A stretch of 64,000 nt of DNA, taken from Paratinospora sagittata. Taxonomy: Eukaryota; Streptophyta; Magnoliopsida; Ranunculales; Menispermaceae. Under the pieces are notes generated by a model. The model saw nothing but the letters and a program-made list of their open reading frames with translations, did no database searches and was not told where the DNA came from. Of the stretch, positions 33,370 through 44,643 are shown one piece after another (the stretch's first letter is position 1; the number at the start of each line of letters is the position of its first letter). The stretch covers positions 23,412,286-23,476,285 of the forward strand of contig CM069603.1 of NCBI GenBank assembly GCA_035771175.1. The letters are read 5' to 3'. Position numbers and translations under genes: made by a program.

Positions 33370-34060
33370 AGTCTTTCAGGACGCTAATGAGTTAGCAGTG
33401 TACTCCTGAACTTTATAAGTCAGGACGCTGAGAACGTTCAAGGTTGAATTGAACTAATTTATTAGGACGCTTACTTGTACAGTAGCGTCCTCTTTTAATA
33501 GTAACCTCTGAAGTTGTCAGGAAGCTGACTCAGCATCAGCCCACTAAAAGATTTCTTAAGTTCTTCAAAGAATGTTTATTTGAGGACGCTGATAGTTATA
33601 AGTTGAACAATCTATCAGGACGCTTTCTAGATAGAAGCACCCTAACCTTTGGGAATCAACTCAGTAACTTTCAGGACGCTGATTGTCCTTCAACGTGCTT
33701 GTGTCTTTGTTTAAAATGCTTTTAATTGGTAGGACGCTGACACTGTTGTAGCGGCCTCATATTTTATTTTATGTTTTAAAGGCATGGCGCTTACTCATGA
33801 TAGAAACACCCTCATACACTTAATTGTTTCAAAACATAGCAGGACGCTAACTGTACATTAGCGCCCTCAGGTTTAAGTCGTTTAAGTGTCAAAGTAAGTC
33901 TGGACGCTTACGAGTTAGTAACGCCCTCACTTAAGTTTTCAGCAGGACGCTAATACGTAATGAACGCCCTCAAGGAAGAAAATGATAGAGTTGATATTAT
34001 GTGTTAGGACACTGATTACGGAATCAGGACGCTAATTCAACAACTGTCGTTGTTCTGACA
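33370..34060 (+). repeat. U3 array of imperfect stem-loops
   Basis: About 12-13 units of AGGACGCT...AGCGCCCT spaced around 50 bases. The best preserved is 33841-33867: AGGACGCTAA and TTAGCGCCCT pair at 9 of 10 positions around CTGTACA. Homologous to 50330-50790 and 9450-9930. Confidence 0.82.
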
Positions 34061-34309
34061 AGTACATTTTATAAGTTAGCTTTTTCAGAACAGAGTCCCT
34101 TTGCACAGAGTGCTTTTCAGACTTATCAGAGATCTTCTCTGACACAGGAAATAAGTTTTTCTAAAACTTTCTTTTCTCATGAAATTTGAAAAGAACCAAA
34201 ATGTTAGTAAAAATTGCAGTTGCCGTTTTCATATAACATTCTAGTTGTTGTGTGTAAACGTTCATATTATTTAAACTTCATATGTCTAACGGCTATATCC
34301 CACTAAGTC

Positions 34310-34317
34310 TATAAATA
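34310..34317 (+). promoter_or_regulatory. TATA box of the SIRE-like 3' LTR
   Basis: TATAAATA in AGTCTATAAATACCAGCACTTA. The same text is at 50996-51003. It lies about 250 bases after the hairpin array. Confidence 0.75.
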
Positions 34318-35044
34318 CCAGCACTTAGGATCAAACAACTTCCCAGTCTGTTTGTAGTGTGACAATACTTTTTGAAAGTTAGTCTGTGTCAAAATGTTTT
34401 TCATTATCTAAACTTTCAATGTATTTTTCACTGATACCTTTACGCATTCAAATAATTTTCATACTGAGCTTATCTTTGAAAATCTATTTGATTTGGTATC
34501 AACTCAAATTCTCAGCACCGATTCATACTTGGTATTATTCTTACTGAAGATAGAATTTGAGATATAGTTCATGAGAAATACAGTTGTACTTGATTTAATA
34601 TCTTAAGTATTGTATTGAACTATATCAGTAGTGACGTTAACTACTGATCACTAAACCAAAAGTTTTCATACTTATATTTTTATCTACTTTGAAAACTGTC
34701 TGTGTTTATGATTTACACTAGTCCTTCAATTTTCAAGTCAATGTTTATTTGGTATCATATTATTTTTGAAGAAGCACTAATTTTCATATCACATCATTCA
34801 TGCTTTTCGAAACTGCACTTGAGCAATATCGAACATTGAAAGGTAAAGGACTGTTAGTGTATTTCAACTTAGGATTACTTATTCATATTTCATATCTTTG
34901 TAATGCTATGTAATGAGCTTAATTGTAAAGTGTTCTACTCAGTTAGAACCAACATTTTTAGTGACGCAATGCTGACGTGTTTTTGGACTGGAACAACCAG
35001 GACAAGTGAATGTAGTTCACTTAACGATTTCAGGATTGAAATCA

Positions 35045-35390
35045 TATAAGGTTATCTCTGAACCTGTAAAAGAGAAAAAGGTTCATCCTCACCTGCAAGT
35101 AGGTGCGTCCTTAACCTGTAAAATGATAGGTTATCCCTTAACCTGTAAAAGAGAAACGATTGTTCCTCATCCCGTAAAAAGGATCACGGTTCTTCCTTAT
35201 TCCATAAAAGGATCACGATTCTTCCTTATCCCATAAAAGGAAAACAGTTGTTCCTTATCCCGTAAAAGGAAAACGATTCTTCCTTATCCCGTAAAAGGAA
35301 CATGGGTTTCTCTTCATCCCTGAAAAAGGATATTTGGTTCATCCTTAGCCCGTGAATGGATAGGTTTGCCTTTAACCTATGAAAGGGAAG
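35045..35390 (+). repeat. U5 tandem repeat, 3' LTR copy
   Basis: About ten units with the core CCTTATCCCGTAAAAGGA, as at 28190-28510. Confidence 0.85.
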
Positions 35391-35641
35391 TTATTACGGT
35401 TTGGTTCTCACCCATAAGAGAATCAATTAGTGGATTGAGAAAATCCTAATCAGGAGATTAGGTAGTGGACGTAGGCTCGGCCGAACCACTATAAATCTTG
35501 TGTGTCTCACATTTGGAATTTAGTCTTTGTTTTAGTTCTGCATCCAATTCCAATACAATTATGTATATCACTAAATTATTGGAAGAGATATTTAAAATTG
35601 ATCATCTCACCCAATTCACCCCCTTCTTGGGTGGACCAACA

Positions 35642-36499
35642 AAAGGCAGCAACAACCCCAAGGCCCTAGGCAGCAAGAACGTGCCTACGCTGTTGCCAAC
35701 CAACCGATGCTTGGATAATAACTTGATAGAAGGTACCTTTGTCCTTTTCAATATGCTAGTACATGTCCCTATCTGGTCTAGTTCTACGCACTCTTTTATT
35801 GCTGCCCAAGTAGTCCAGAAATTAGGACTCCAAAAAAAGACTACTCCTTTCCCAGTCTGGGTATCCAGACCAATAGAGGCAGGTACTGAAATTAACCAAG
35901 TATGTTCTAGTTGTGAGCTTAGAGTGTCAGATCATCTCCTAGTAGCGGACCTTCTGGTAATGGATTTCTATGATTTTGACATTATCCTAGGCATGTATTG
36001 GTTAACACTTTTACATGCTTAGATTGATTTCCAGAATAAGCAAGTCATGCTAACATTACCCAATAGAGATAACTTAAGAATCTAGGGTATCCGTAGACAC
36101 ACTCACCATTCCACCGTATCCCTGATAAGATCCAAGATGCAAGCTCTTTCAATCGTTGATCAAGATGATGAAGCCATAGAACCTAGTTATCCTCCAAACT
36201 TGAAAGATATTCCGGTTGTTAGGGAATATCCGACATTGTTCCTAGATGATCTTCCAAGACTTCCACCTCATCGAGAATTCGACTTCGAAATCAAGTTGAT
36301 TTCGGGTATCGAACCTGTCTACATTCCGCCTTATTGAATACCAAATGTAGAATTGATAGAATTTGATAAAAAAAATTAAAGGAATTAAAAGAACTAGGAG
36401 TCATAAGAAAGAGCACATCACCATGGGAGGCTCCAGGTTTTTTCATTAGGAAAAAAGATTGTTTGCTCTGACTTTTCATTGACTATAGAAAGTTGAACA
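35642..36499 (+). pseudogene. pol: Gypsy G protease and N-terminal RT
   Basis: Resumes the gag-pol frame with a Gln/Pro-rich linker, then a protease: LIEGTFVLFNMLVHVPIWSS with SSSTHSF where active enzymes have D(S/A)GATHSF, so the catalytic Asp is lost. IILGMYWLTLLHA (about 35970-36020) is the usual post-protease motif. Next are DIPVVREYPTLFLDDLPRLPPHREFDFEI (36200-36290) and the first RT motifs, SPWEAP.FFIRKKD near 36420-36465 and IDYRKLNM (about 36478-36499). Several nonsense codons are present. RT is cut at 36500 by a copia-type LTR, and most of the RT core is missing on the other side. Confidence 0.87.
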
Positions 36500-37866
36500 T
36501 GTTGGCCCAGTAATTTCGTCCAAGAGGGGGGTGAATTGGACGTTGCGGATTTTTGCTTTACCTTTCGGTTAATTTAATGAATCAATTTAAGTGAGTAGGA
36601 CGTAATAAGCAAGATGATAAAGTGCAGGAAAAGTAAACAAATGGACACAGTGATTTATAGTGGTTCGGTTCCACTTGAACCTACTCCACTACCTGACCAC
36701 CCACGATTAGGATTTCCCAAATCTAATAAGTCTATCTAACTTACGAGCGCAAATAAAAGTTGTACAATCTAGTAAACTTACAGGCGTGACTGAAAGCCGT
36801 AAACCTAACCAACTTGTGGGCGTGGCTACAAGCCATACAATCTAGTCAACTTATGAGCGTGACTAGAAGTCGTAAACCTAACCAACTTGTGGTCATAGTT
36901 AGAAGCCATACAATCTAATCAACTTACGGGCGTGACTAAAATCCGTATACTAACCAACTTACGGGCGTGGTTAGAAGCTGTACAAATAAGGTATAGTCCC
37001 CAGTTGACTAACAAGTCAACTTTACATTGAAGGTTACAAATGATATTAAGAGAAGTTCTAGGAACTCTCTCACAATTCTTGCATACCACCTTGTAATGAG
37101 CAATCTCAATTATTCCAACAACAATATACTAAATGAAGTGCAACGTTGAAATAGTTAATCACAAATGCATGCAAACGATTCATAAGATGTTTATGCAAGT
37201 TCAAGAATTGTGTGTGTACATGTATTTTCAAATATTGATTCTAAATATGATAAATGAAGCACAAGAATCAATATGTGAACAATGATCAAAACTTATTGAT
37301 TGAAAGAGATAAATATTCAAGTATGTGAATCAATATGCATAAGTTAAGATCAAGATGATCGATTCAAATAATATATGTCAAGCATAAGAATCAATACCAA
37401 ACAAGTTATATGAAACCACTATCTAGGATGATATAAGATCAGAGATCAAAGATGGTTTCACACACAATAATCAAAATGGTTTCAAGATGAAGATAAATCA
37501 AGCACAAAAAATGTTTCAACACAAACACATTCACACGAATCTTAATGAGAGATTTTACTCAACTTCTGGTAAGGATGAAACACATAAGATTCGTCAAGGT
37601 GTGAAGGTGGTTGAATGTGGTTTTGCCTTCAAGAATGATCAAGACCAACAAGATATGTGATGAGCTTACTTAAGAACAGCTTGATCAATGCTCAAGAGAA
37701 CCTTTCAAGTCTCTCAAAGATTTTTGAAAGAGTAGGCGAACTATTCGAAAGATTGAATCAAAGATTCAAATGTAGTCAACTTTTGCAATCAAAAGATGTT
37801 TAAAATAGCTCAAGAACTTCTTTAAAAATCTGAAATATTATAGATGATTCATCAAGGAGTTTTCCA
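36500..37866 (-). repeat. Copia-type LTR (minus) inside gypsy G RT
   Basis: Starts TGTTGGCCCAG, followed by TTTCGTCCAAGAGGGGGGTGAATTGG, the reverse of the CACCCCCCTCTTGGAC end seen in the 49989 LTR. Orientation is therefore minus. The right edge near 37866 is approximate. No target duplication was found and about 200 residues of RT are missing across the site, so deletion accompanied or followed insertion. No gene is present. Confidence 0.7.
36745..36990 (-). repeat. U5 tandem repeat with CAACTTACGGGCGTG core
   Basis: About seven or eight units of roughly 34-36 bases alternating CTAACCAACTTGTGGGCGTG and TAGTCAACTTATGAGCGTGA, each followed by AGAAGCCGTAAA or AAGCCATACAAT. The core matches the short arrays at 8650-8760 and (inverted) 51385-51475. 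Confidence 0.85.
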
Positions 37867-38853
37867 AACTCACCGAACCACTTACTTGGTTAACCTGAAA
37901 GGATACCCGTTTAATCTGGAGTGAAGCCTGCGAATCAGCCTTTCACAAACTCTAGAAGAGACTGACTTCTGCACCTGTTCTTTCAACTCCAAAGAATGGG
38001 ATTGGCTTCACGCTATACACAGATGCATCACTCCAAGGACTCGGAGTTGTGTTGATGCAGGAAGGTTGTGTCATGGCCTACGCTTCTCGACAATTGAAAG
38101 TTCATGAGCTCAAGTATCCCACACATGACCTAGAGCTTACTACGGTAGTATTTGCCTTAAAGATCTAGTGACATTCCTTTTTTCGAGAACGATTCAAAGT
38201 TTTCTCTGACCACAAGAGTCTTTAATATATCTACACCTAGAAAGACCAAAACCTTTGACAACGACTATGGCTCGAGTTCATCAAAGACTATGACTTCGAA
38301 CTTAAATATCATCCGGGTAAAGCCAGTGTGGTGGCCGACTATGGCTTGAGTCTCTGCCTATACGGTGAAGTTCGAGTTTGGCAAGCTATCTTACAAACTC
38401 AAAAATTTTGATTTGTAACTGCGGGATGATGGAAATCACATTAGACTTGCTCAACTTACCACCTACTCTGAACTCGTACGAAGAATATCCGTCGCGCAAG
38501 GAAATGAAGATGTAAGAGCTCATTTTACAAGACAAAGCTCTACACCATTGGTTCTTCACTTTCGATGGTGTGATGTTTTACAAGAAAAGATTATGTATAG
38601 CATAGAACACAGACCTTCGACATGAAGTTATGATCGAATCCCATAAATCTAAATTCACCATGCACCCCGGAGGAGAGAAAATGTACAAGGACATGAAGAA
38701 ACAATTTTGGTTTAACGGAATGAAAAAGGTCGTAGCTGAGTTCGTGGCAAAGAGCCTTACTTGTCAGCAAGTTAAGGCCGACCACAAACTTTCCTCGGGT
38801 TTGCTACAACCTTTTCCCATAGGTGAGTGCAAGTGGGACAATATTTCCATAGA
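37867..38853 (+). pseudogene. pol: Gypsy G RNase H and N-terminal integrase
   Basis: LTEPLTWLT and LIWSEACESAFHKL open the end of RT. RNase H shows [17 protein letters not shown] (about 38015-38065), [11 protein letters not shown] and [19 protein letters not shown] and YHPGKASVVAD follow. Integrase shows ESHKSKFTMHPGGEKMYKDM (about 38635-38695) and KSLTCQQVKA, where the first Cys of the HHCC zinc site is Ser, then GECKWDNISID at the first catalytic Asp. The sequence is cut there at about 38853 by an LTR fragment. Nonsense codons are frequent. Confidence 0.87.
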
Positions 38854-39078
38854 CGCCGCGCCTCCACTAAAGTGTTAAGGTGGGGAATGAAGGCTAGGTT
38901 TGCATCTTTTACCTGTTTAATAATATTTTACATAGCATCATGCATCATAAACGTTACCATGCTCTACCTTATGCATGAAATTTTTTTTATCAAAATGATA
39001 CATACATTATCATGACAGTTGGACTCTGAACTAATGGGTTATGTCGTTACGTTGGACCATGAGATGGCCTTGTCCCTG
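38854..39078 (+). repeat. Fragment of family E chromovirus LTR
   Basis: 'ctaaagtgttaaggtggggaatgaaggctagg' through 'ggaccatgagatgg.cttgtccct' matches 13783-14002, covering the region after the TATA box. Truncated on both sides. Confidence 0.82.
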
Positions 39079-39145
39079 ATAAGTTGAGTTCTAGTTAATG
39101 TTTTGCATGCTATTTTATTAGATATTTAGGTTCATTTAGCACGTT
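39079..39145 (+). repeat. Truncated Athila LTR start
   Basis: TGATAAGTTGAGTTCTAGTT and about 45 further bases resemble the beginning of the LTR at 5022, then homology stops. Confidence 0.5.
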
Positions 39146-39294
39146 ACCATAGGTAGCTGCGTGCTATTGTCGGGGAAGCAAGAAACCCCTATTTCGGGTT
39201 TTTGTGCTAGTGAGCTAGTCTTTGGTGTAAGAGCTTAGGCTTCAGATCATGGGAAGTGTTACACCAAATTTTGGGAAGATTGGTATCAGAGAGT
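39146..39294 (+). repeat. End of a chromovirus LTR with primer site (gypsy H)
   Basis: GGGAAGTGTTACA at 39251-39263 has the form of a chromovirus LTR end, and TTGGTATCAGAGAG at 39280-39293 is a tRNA-Met primer site. Together they mark the 5' LTR/interior border of gypsy H. Confidence 0.75.
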
Positions 39295-40054
39295 AGGTAT
39301 CAGATCTTTATGAGATTAGTGTCCAACTTGAGCTAGATGAATATCCCAATTATAAACCGTATAACATAACATCGAGAATGAAAGTACAGTTGGTCCAATA
39401 AATTAAATAACTTTTAGTACATAGGTTAGAGATGAGAACTCGTATGATAACTGTTTCGTTAGAATCTGAGATCAGGATGAATCTTTTATTCTTGGTTCCA
39501 AAGCAATATGGGACGTGGAGGAATTTAAGGGTATTTGAAGAGTCTTGAACTTGAAGACTAGTAGGCCATGTTTGGTAAATGACTAACAACTCTGGACGAG
39601 CTTGTATCGCTATGTTCAACTAGTATGGGACAGCTTGTGCATAGTGGGTACCTAGGAAGCGTTGGTTGAAAGGATATTTGCGCATTGATTGGGTGTATTG
39701 AGGTTTCTTTGTGAAAGCTTATGTCGCCGAGCTAGAGTGGTATGGGACACTTGAATACGGAGGGTAAAAGTGAAAATTTGGGAATTTCATTATACCATTG
39801 TTATGTGGTGTGTTGTTTGTTTGTCTGCCTGTCTTTATTACATGTATCAAAACCAAATCCTGTACCTTGTGACAATCATAGATTGTCAAAATATTATAAA
39901 ACCTAGAAACTGAACCAATAGGATCATTTTCTTTTTGAGACCTTAGAATTCTAAATCTAGAATCACCCTAAACGAAAATAATTATCTCATGTAGTACTAA
40001 AGATGGGTTGTAATTTTATAGGTGGTTGCACCTTGAAGAAGAAACATAAGGTCC
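39295..40054 (+). other. Leader of gypsy H; no gene
   Basis: No credible ORF. Two copies of a TATGGGACA motif (39625, 39741) followed by GGAGGGTAAAAG-like text parallel the stretch before gypsy G gag. The rest is featureless AT-rich sequence. Confidence 0.55.
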
Positions 40055-41230
40055 GTGGGTGATCTCATGAGGGACACTGAGCCAGTTGTGCAGACACAAC
40101 CGACACCTGAACCTCAGTCGACGGAGCAAGAGCATGCAAATCTGATAGCAAATGTTGATTCTATTGGAATAGAGAATGTCCGACCTATAACAGTTCCAAC
40201 CCCTGGAATCGTTTTGAGACCAGAGATGATGGCACAGAATTTGCGAGACAAGTAGTGGAACAGGTGGCTAGACAGATGCCTCAACCCCAACTGAATCCAA
40301 CAATTGTAGTGCTGAATGAACAAGGAGCTTGAAGCACCAGGAAGCCAGAAAAAAAGGAATGAGCTATTCAATTGAGGGATTTCCAACGTATGCATCATTT
40401 TAAATTTAAAGGAAAACCAGATTCAAGGGAAGCCAACAAGTGGTTCCAGGAGGTTAAGGAACACTTGAAAGTTCTTGGAGTGATTGGCCCGATAATGGTG
40501 GCGATTACAGCTCACCAATTCATAGGTGAAGCCAAACATTGGTGGAGAATAGTAAAAGAAAGTCCTACAGTGGACTCACTATGACCTGGACAATTTTTGA
40601 GGATATGCTTTATGATAATTTTTTCTCCAAGGCAAACAAAAAAGAATTACAATCTGAATTTGTGAGGCTAACACAGAAAAACATGACAGTGGCGGAGTAT
40701 GAGGCTAAGTTTACTGGACTTTCCAGATTTGATTTTGAATTGGTAGTCAATAAACAGTTGAAAGCTCGTAGATTCGCAAAGGGTCTTAGGACGAAAATTA
40801 GAAGGGTGGTTGTTCCTATGAATCTGGAAACTTATGAAGAGGTTGTTGAACGAGCTTTGTTGGTAGAGAGAGAATTGAACCTGCAAGAAGCAATATGGAA
40901 CAAAAGCAAATGGCCTCAAGGACAGAATTTTGATTACCATGGTAACCACAACAAGAGGCAAAATCTGAATAGCTTTCGTGGTAATGGTAATAATTGGAAC
41001 AGGAACAAATCCAACAATGGGAACAAGTGGAACAGGGTACAGAATCACTACAATGGATCAGGACAGTCTGGTCATGATGGTGAGCGACAGATGTAGCAGA
41101 ACAATATTTGTCCACCCCAACAGAATAAAGATCAAGTAGTAGCCAAGAGACTTTGCTCCAAATGTAACCGACCAGGTCATTTGGCACGGAACTGCACTGT
41201 ACAAGGTACTCGACAAAATTAGACATTCGA
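40055..41230 (+). pseudogene. gag: Gypsy H gag
   Basis: Reads MRDTEPVVQTQPTPEPQSTE, then after frameshifts a Retrotrans_gag domain: FKGKPDSREANKWFQEVKEH, GEAKHWWRIVKES, MTWTIFEDMLYDNFFS, LQSEFVRLTQKNMTVAEYEA, FTGLSRFDFELV and RFAKGLRTKIRR. An Asn-rich basic stretch (about 40920-41090) and an intact zinc knuckle CSKCNRPGHLARNC (about 41154-41197) follow. The domain is spread over three frames, with one TAG before the knuckle. Twenty-odd bases after the knuckle the sequence enters a chromodomain, with no protease, RT or integrase between them. Confidence 0.88.
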
Positions 41231-41335
41231 TTAGTTAAGGTGTTGTGGAAGCATCACGAAGTCGAAGAAGCCACTTGGGAACTCGAAAGTGAAGTGAAGG
41301 CTAAATATCCAAACTTATTTAAAAGAACGCTCTAA
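41231..41335 (+). pseudogene. Chromodomain end fused behind gypsy H gag
   Basis: Reads LVKVLWKHHEVEEATWELES then EVKAKYPNLF and a TAA at 41333-41335. This is the C-terminal half of the chromodomain that ends chromovirus integrases and binds modified histone tails; compare 44815-44905. Its direct junction with gag means that about 4 kb of pol has been removed. The piece lacks the first chromodomain strands. Confidence 0.85.
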
Positions 41336-43852
41336 GTAATTAATAATATTCCATTCTATGTGCGCACTATCAATCTTTTCTTTAAACTTATCAAAAGATT
41401 GGTAATTTTGATAGACAACTAATAGAATATTTTCAACGTATTAGGTTTCGAGATGCAACTGGTCAACAGTGGAGAAAGTTTAACATCATCAAGTAAGTAA
41501 GCTTAAACTTTAAGTTCGGAACAAAATTTCTTTTAAGGCGGTGAAAATTTTGAGGATATTTACGTAATTTTAAACCTAAGGGCATTTTTGTATTTTTACA
41601 CATCTAATTGAAATGGACTCATGTGTGACATGTGTCACGTTCGAAACATTATAAAATACATTTTCAAGTGAAACAGATCCTTGATGAGACTGAACGTATA
41701 TAATAACAACACATACTTATTTTACTCAATTATACGAAAACTTAATCAAATTGACCTCATTTAAAAAATTTGATTTCACTGATGACTTCGAAATGTCAAA
41801 AAACCCTTGGAACCTAATTTCATAAATTTTGGACGCCAATACTGAAAGGTGGAAAAATCACGTAGGAGCGTGCATGTATGGCACATCATAGACATGATCA
41901 AACAATAACCACCCCTGCTTTTCTTTTCAGCATTATTCTCTGAATTCTTTTATAAAAAATAACCAAATCACTCCTTAATCTGCTTCAATCTTCCTTGCAT
42001 ACAAGATGAAATATTGCAAACCAAATCACCGCCACAAAACCTTAACCCTATTACATAAATACAAAAGCTCTTCCAACTGCCACACCCAACACCATTTTCA
42101 TTTCTCTCCCTTTAGCTCTTACTCGTACTAGCGATAGAAGCACGCCGGTTACCGAAAATGGACCCAAGAAGATCGGTGGAGCATCTTTCTCCTTTTCTTT
42201 AATTTCTTTTCTTTTATTTCTTTTGTTCTCCATTAATGGTGTTTTACATTAATATAGCAGCAGCAACAACAATGGCGTTGTTGCTGCCGCTTTCCACCTC
42301 TCCCCTTTCTTTTTCCCTCTCTTTCTATTTCCTTTATTCTCCTTTTTCCCCTGTCTTTTCTTTCCCTCCTCTCTGTCCTCCCCTACTCATCGTCACACCA
42401 CCACCAATTATAGTGGTGGCAAAAATTAAACAGAGTGGTGGCGATGGCACCACCACTACCTCCCAACCACTTCTTTTTGATATTGTAATGTTATATATAA
42501 AAGAGATGATGTTGGTGCATATGTGCGTTGGTGTATAGGTTTTATATATTATGTTTTATATCTATATCGTTATATGTATGCTACCTGCATCTGCAACTAT
42601 ATAATACATTATATTACAATATATTATATATTACCTGCAATTACATTACCTGTAATTATACTACTTAAAACTATATGTCATATATCGTACATTATATATT
42701 ACAATACATTATCCACAAATATACTATATACTAGACATACATATAAATAAGTAAATATTATACCTGCAACTCTCCTGGGTTGCTACAATTACAAATGTAT
42801 ATATATATATATATAAACTTGGGTAGGTATATGCAGCTAATTCAAATGTAATATGTATGCATAGGTTGAGGAGGTACGTTACGCACTAAGGAATTCAGAC
42901 AACAATGAACTGCGTGCATAACATATGGGGAAGATTCTATGCCTTTACAATATTTTATTTTGATATATAGATAGGAACATTAAATTAATTAGATCTACAG
43001 TATTATTAGATTGCTCATGCATGCTTATCTTACATGATTGTGCATACTATGATTGTTGGCCGTGATGATATGTGTAGGTGTATGATTTATAAAGCTTGAT
43101 AACGAGATATATGACATGAGAGTATTAGCATAATTCTTATAATAAAGTTCATGTATGAATGCTATTATCTTTGGCACGGTGATATGATACCATGTGTTGT
43201 GGAGTTTGAACATATCATATAAATACAAGTTATATATCATATTTATGTTGTATGTGTGATACTGTGACATCATTAAAGAACATGATTAAGATGAAAATAA
43301 CACATATGTGACAGTTATTCTAAGGAATATCGCCAATGATTATTATGGGGCAGTTATTCTAATCAATATCACCAATGATTGTTATGGGGCAGTTATTCAT
43401 GATGAATATCGCCAACAACTTTTTAATTTTAGGTAGTGCCACCCGGGGTTTGATTCCATAAAGGTATGTGATTTGGAACGTGATGGAATTCTCGACTCAA
43501 ACAATCAAATGTTGCAACAATTAATGTGTGAAACTTGTTTGTAATGTTCTTGTGTATATATCTTAATAAAATGTTGTGAATGGTTTTAGATGAACGATTG
43601 GGCTTCTAAGTTCACCCCTATTTTTCACATGCAGGTACTTAAGAGAATAAAGTCACGAGTTCGTGACGTAGTTTAGAGTAATAGGAGTGGGTTAATTATT
43701 TGGTTAGCATTGTGGTAGCGGGGCTGAATATTTTTATTTTGTTTTTGAGTTTTATTATTTAAATTGGTTGTATTGACAATCAAAATTTTTAGCGAACATT
43801 ATTACAGTTAGTAAAGACCTTGTGGTTTATTTCACGTGTGAATGCTTTGGTC
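41336..43852 (+). repeat. 3' untranslated region and probable LTR of gypsy H
   Basis: AACAAAATTTCTTTTAAGGCGGTGAAAA at 41521-41547 corresponds to the usual chromovirus 'gacgaaatt.ttttaaggggggga' polypurine region. What follows has LTR-like order: 'taagggcatttttgtattttta', TATAAAATA (41652), a CT-rich leader (42290-42400), 'cttctaagttcacccctatttttcacatgcagg' (43595-43636) and a T-rich tail. Neither terminus could be fixed; it is cut at 43853. An (AT)n run lies at 42797-42813. A duplicated 48-base segment, 'gtgacagttattctaaggaatatcgccaatgatt', occurs two to three times at 43308-43420. The small ORF at 42236-42538 looks incidental. Confidence 0.6.
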
Positions 43853-44643
43853 AATCCTTGATCAGGGGATCAAAAGCATTATGCTCAAAAAAGTATAAAT
43901 AAACTAAGAACTTTCATTAAGAATAAATAACAATAAAATCTAAGACGCAATCTCAAGTTTGGATCAATCTACACCTCTAGAAACGAGGTTTAGTTCATAA
44001 CTAAAGAGATGAAAATAATTAATAATGATTTAAACATTAATCCGGACAAAAGAAAGCAAACTAGAGTGCTGCAGAGATTTTCAATGGTTTTGAATGTCGA
44101 TCTCTTCTCCACTTCGCTCTAGCCATCTCCCTTCTCTTTCCCAATGTCTTTCTCTCGAAAAACCCTAAATTTTGATATATTATAAGCCCCCAAGTCATCC
44201 AAAATCTGAATTAGAAAGTGTGTAAAAATTGCTAAAAACACTATTCTGTGAACAGTGACGGAGCCGCGGCGCCGTTTCTTGGTGTCGTTGCGTCCAGAAC
44301 GTTAAACTTTGTGCTATTTTGTGGACTTGGCCAATTTTTTTCTCCTTTCTAACTTGGGTTCTTCTTGCTTCTCCTTGGAAACTTTTAGAACATGATTTCA
44401 TCATCGAAAACCATGACTAACTCATTTTAATGCCTACAAAACAATGCAAAACAAGTAAGTAAACACTCGAAACATAAATTGATCCAACATATAAATTGAC
44501 AAACCGAAATAATGCATAAAAACCAAGTTATTCCTAAACTAACAAATGAATTCAAACTAACATAAACACACTAAACTAATGTGTAAATCATCTTAAAACA
44601 ACTATAAAACACTCCTAAAACATGTCTAAATATGCAACTATCA
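43853..44643 (-). repeat. Athila LTR fragment (minus)
   Basis: Ends ...CATGTCTAAATATGCAACTATCA, the reverse of the LTR start at 15133, and runs left to TCAATCCTTGATCAGGGGATC. It thus holds about the first 790 bases of the LTR. It interrupts chromovirus I just before the FHISML motif. The missing outer part and lack of a duplication indicate truncation. Confidence 0.87.

Larger units (their letters stand above)
25428..35641 (+). mobile_element. SIRE/Maximus-like copia element inserted in gypsy G
   Basis: Bounded by TGTTAA...CCAACA with a 4/5 target duplication. The 5' LTR (25428-28748) is interrupted by a minus-strand chromovirus LTR piece. The 3' LTR is 32772-35641. The interior (28749-32771) is only about 4 kb, includes an Athila LTR, and has no protease, integrase, RT or RNase H, so it is non-autonomous or deleted. 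LTR sequence such as GGTAGTGGACGTAGGCTCG and the AACCTGTAAAAGG repeats is characteristic of SIRE-type elements. Confidence 0.82.
32772..35641 (+). repeat. 3' LTR of the SIRE-like copia
   Basis: TGTTAACC...GGACCAACA, 2870 bases. Order: ATTTTGATGATCACAAAC block, 'gttaacggttatgag' block, hairpin array (33370-34060), TATA box at 34310, R/U5-like part shared with 50880-51350, then the AACCTGTAAAAGG array, a stem-loop and a second TATA-like site at 35490. Confidence 0.82.

Noticed and set aside
36745..36990. Repeat array resembling a CRISPR or satellite array
   Set aside because: It is a U5 minisatellite within a copia LTR, sharing its core with arrays in related LTRs.
40668..41226. Two long minus-strand ORFs (126 and 136 codons)
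   Set aside because: Antisense shadows of gypsy H gag, whose plus strand shows gag and zinc-knuckle motifs.
42236..42538. 100-codon ORF with hydrophobic start
   Set aside because: It lies in the CT-rich leader of a probable LTR; the hydrophobic residues come from T/C-rich simple sequence. Not supported as a secreted protein.
42797..42813. (AT)n microsatellite, with others at 62357-62388 and AAAT repeats near 20108
   Set aside because: Ordinary simple repeats in AT-rich LTR sequence; noted only within the parent features.
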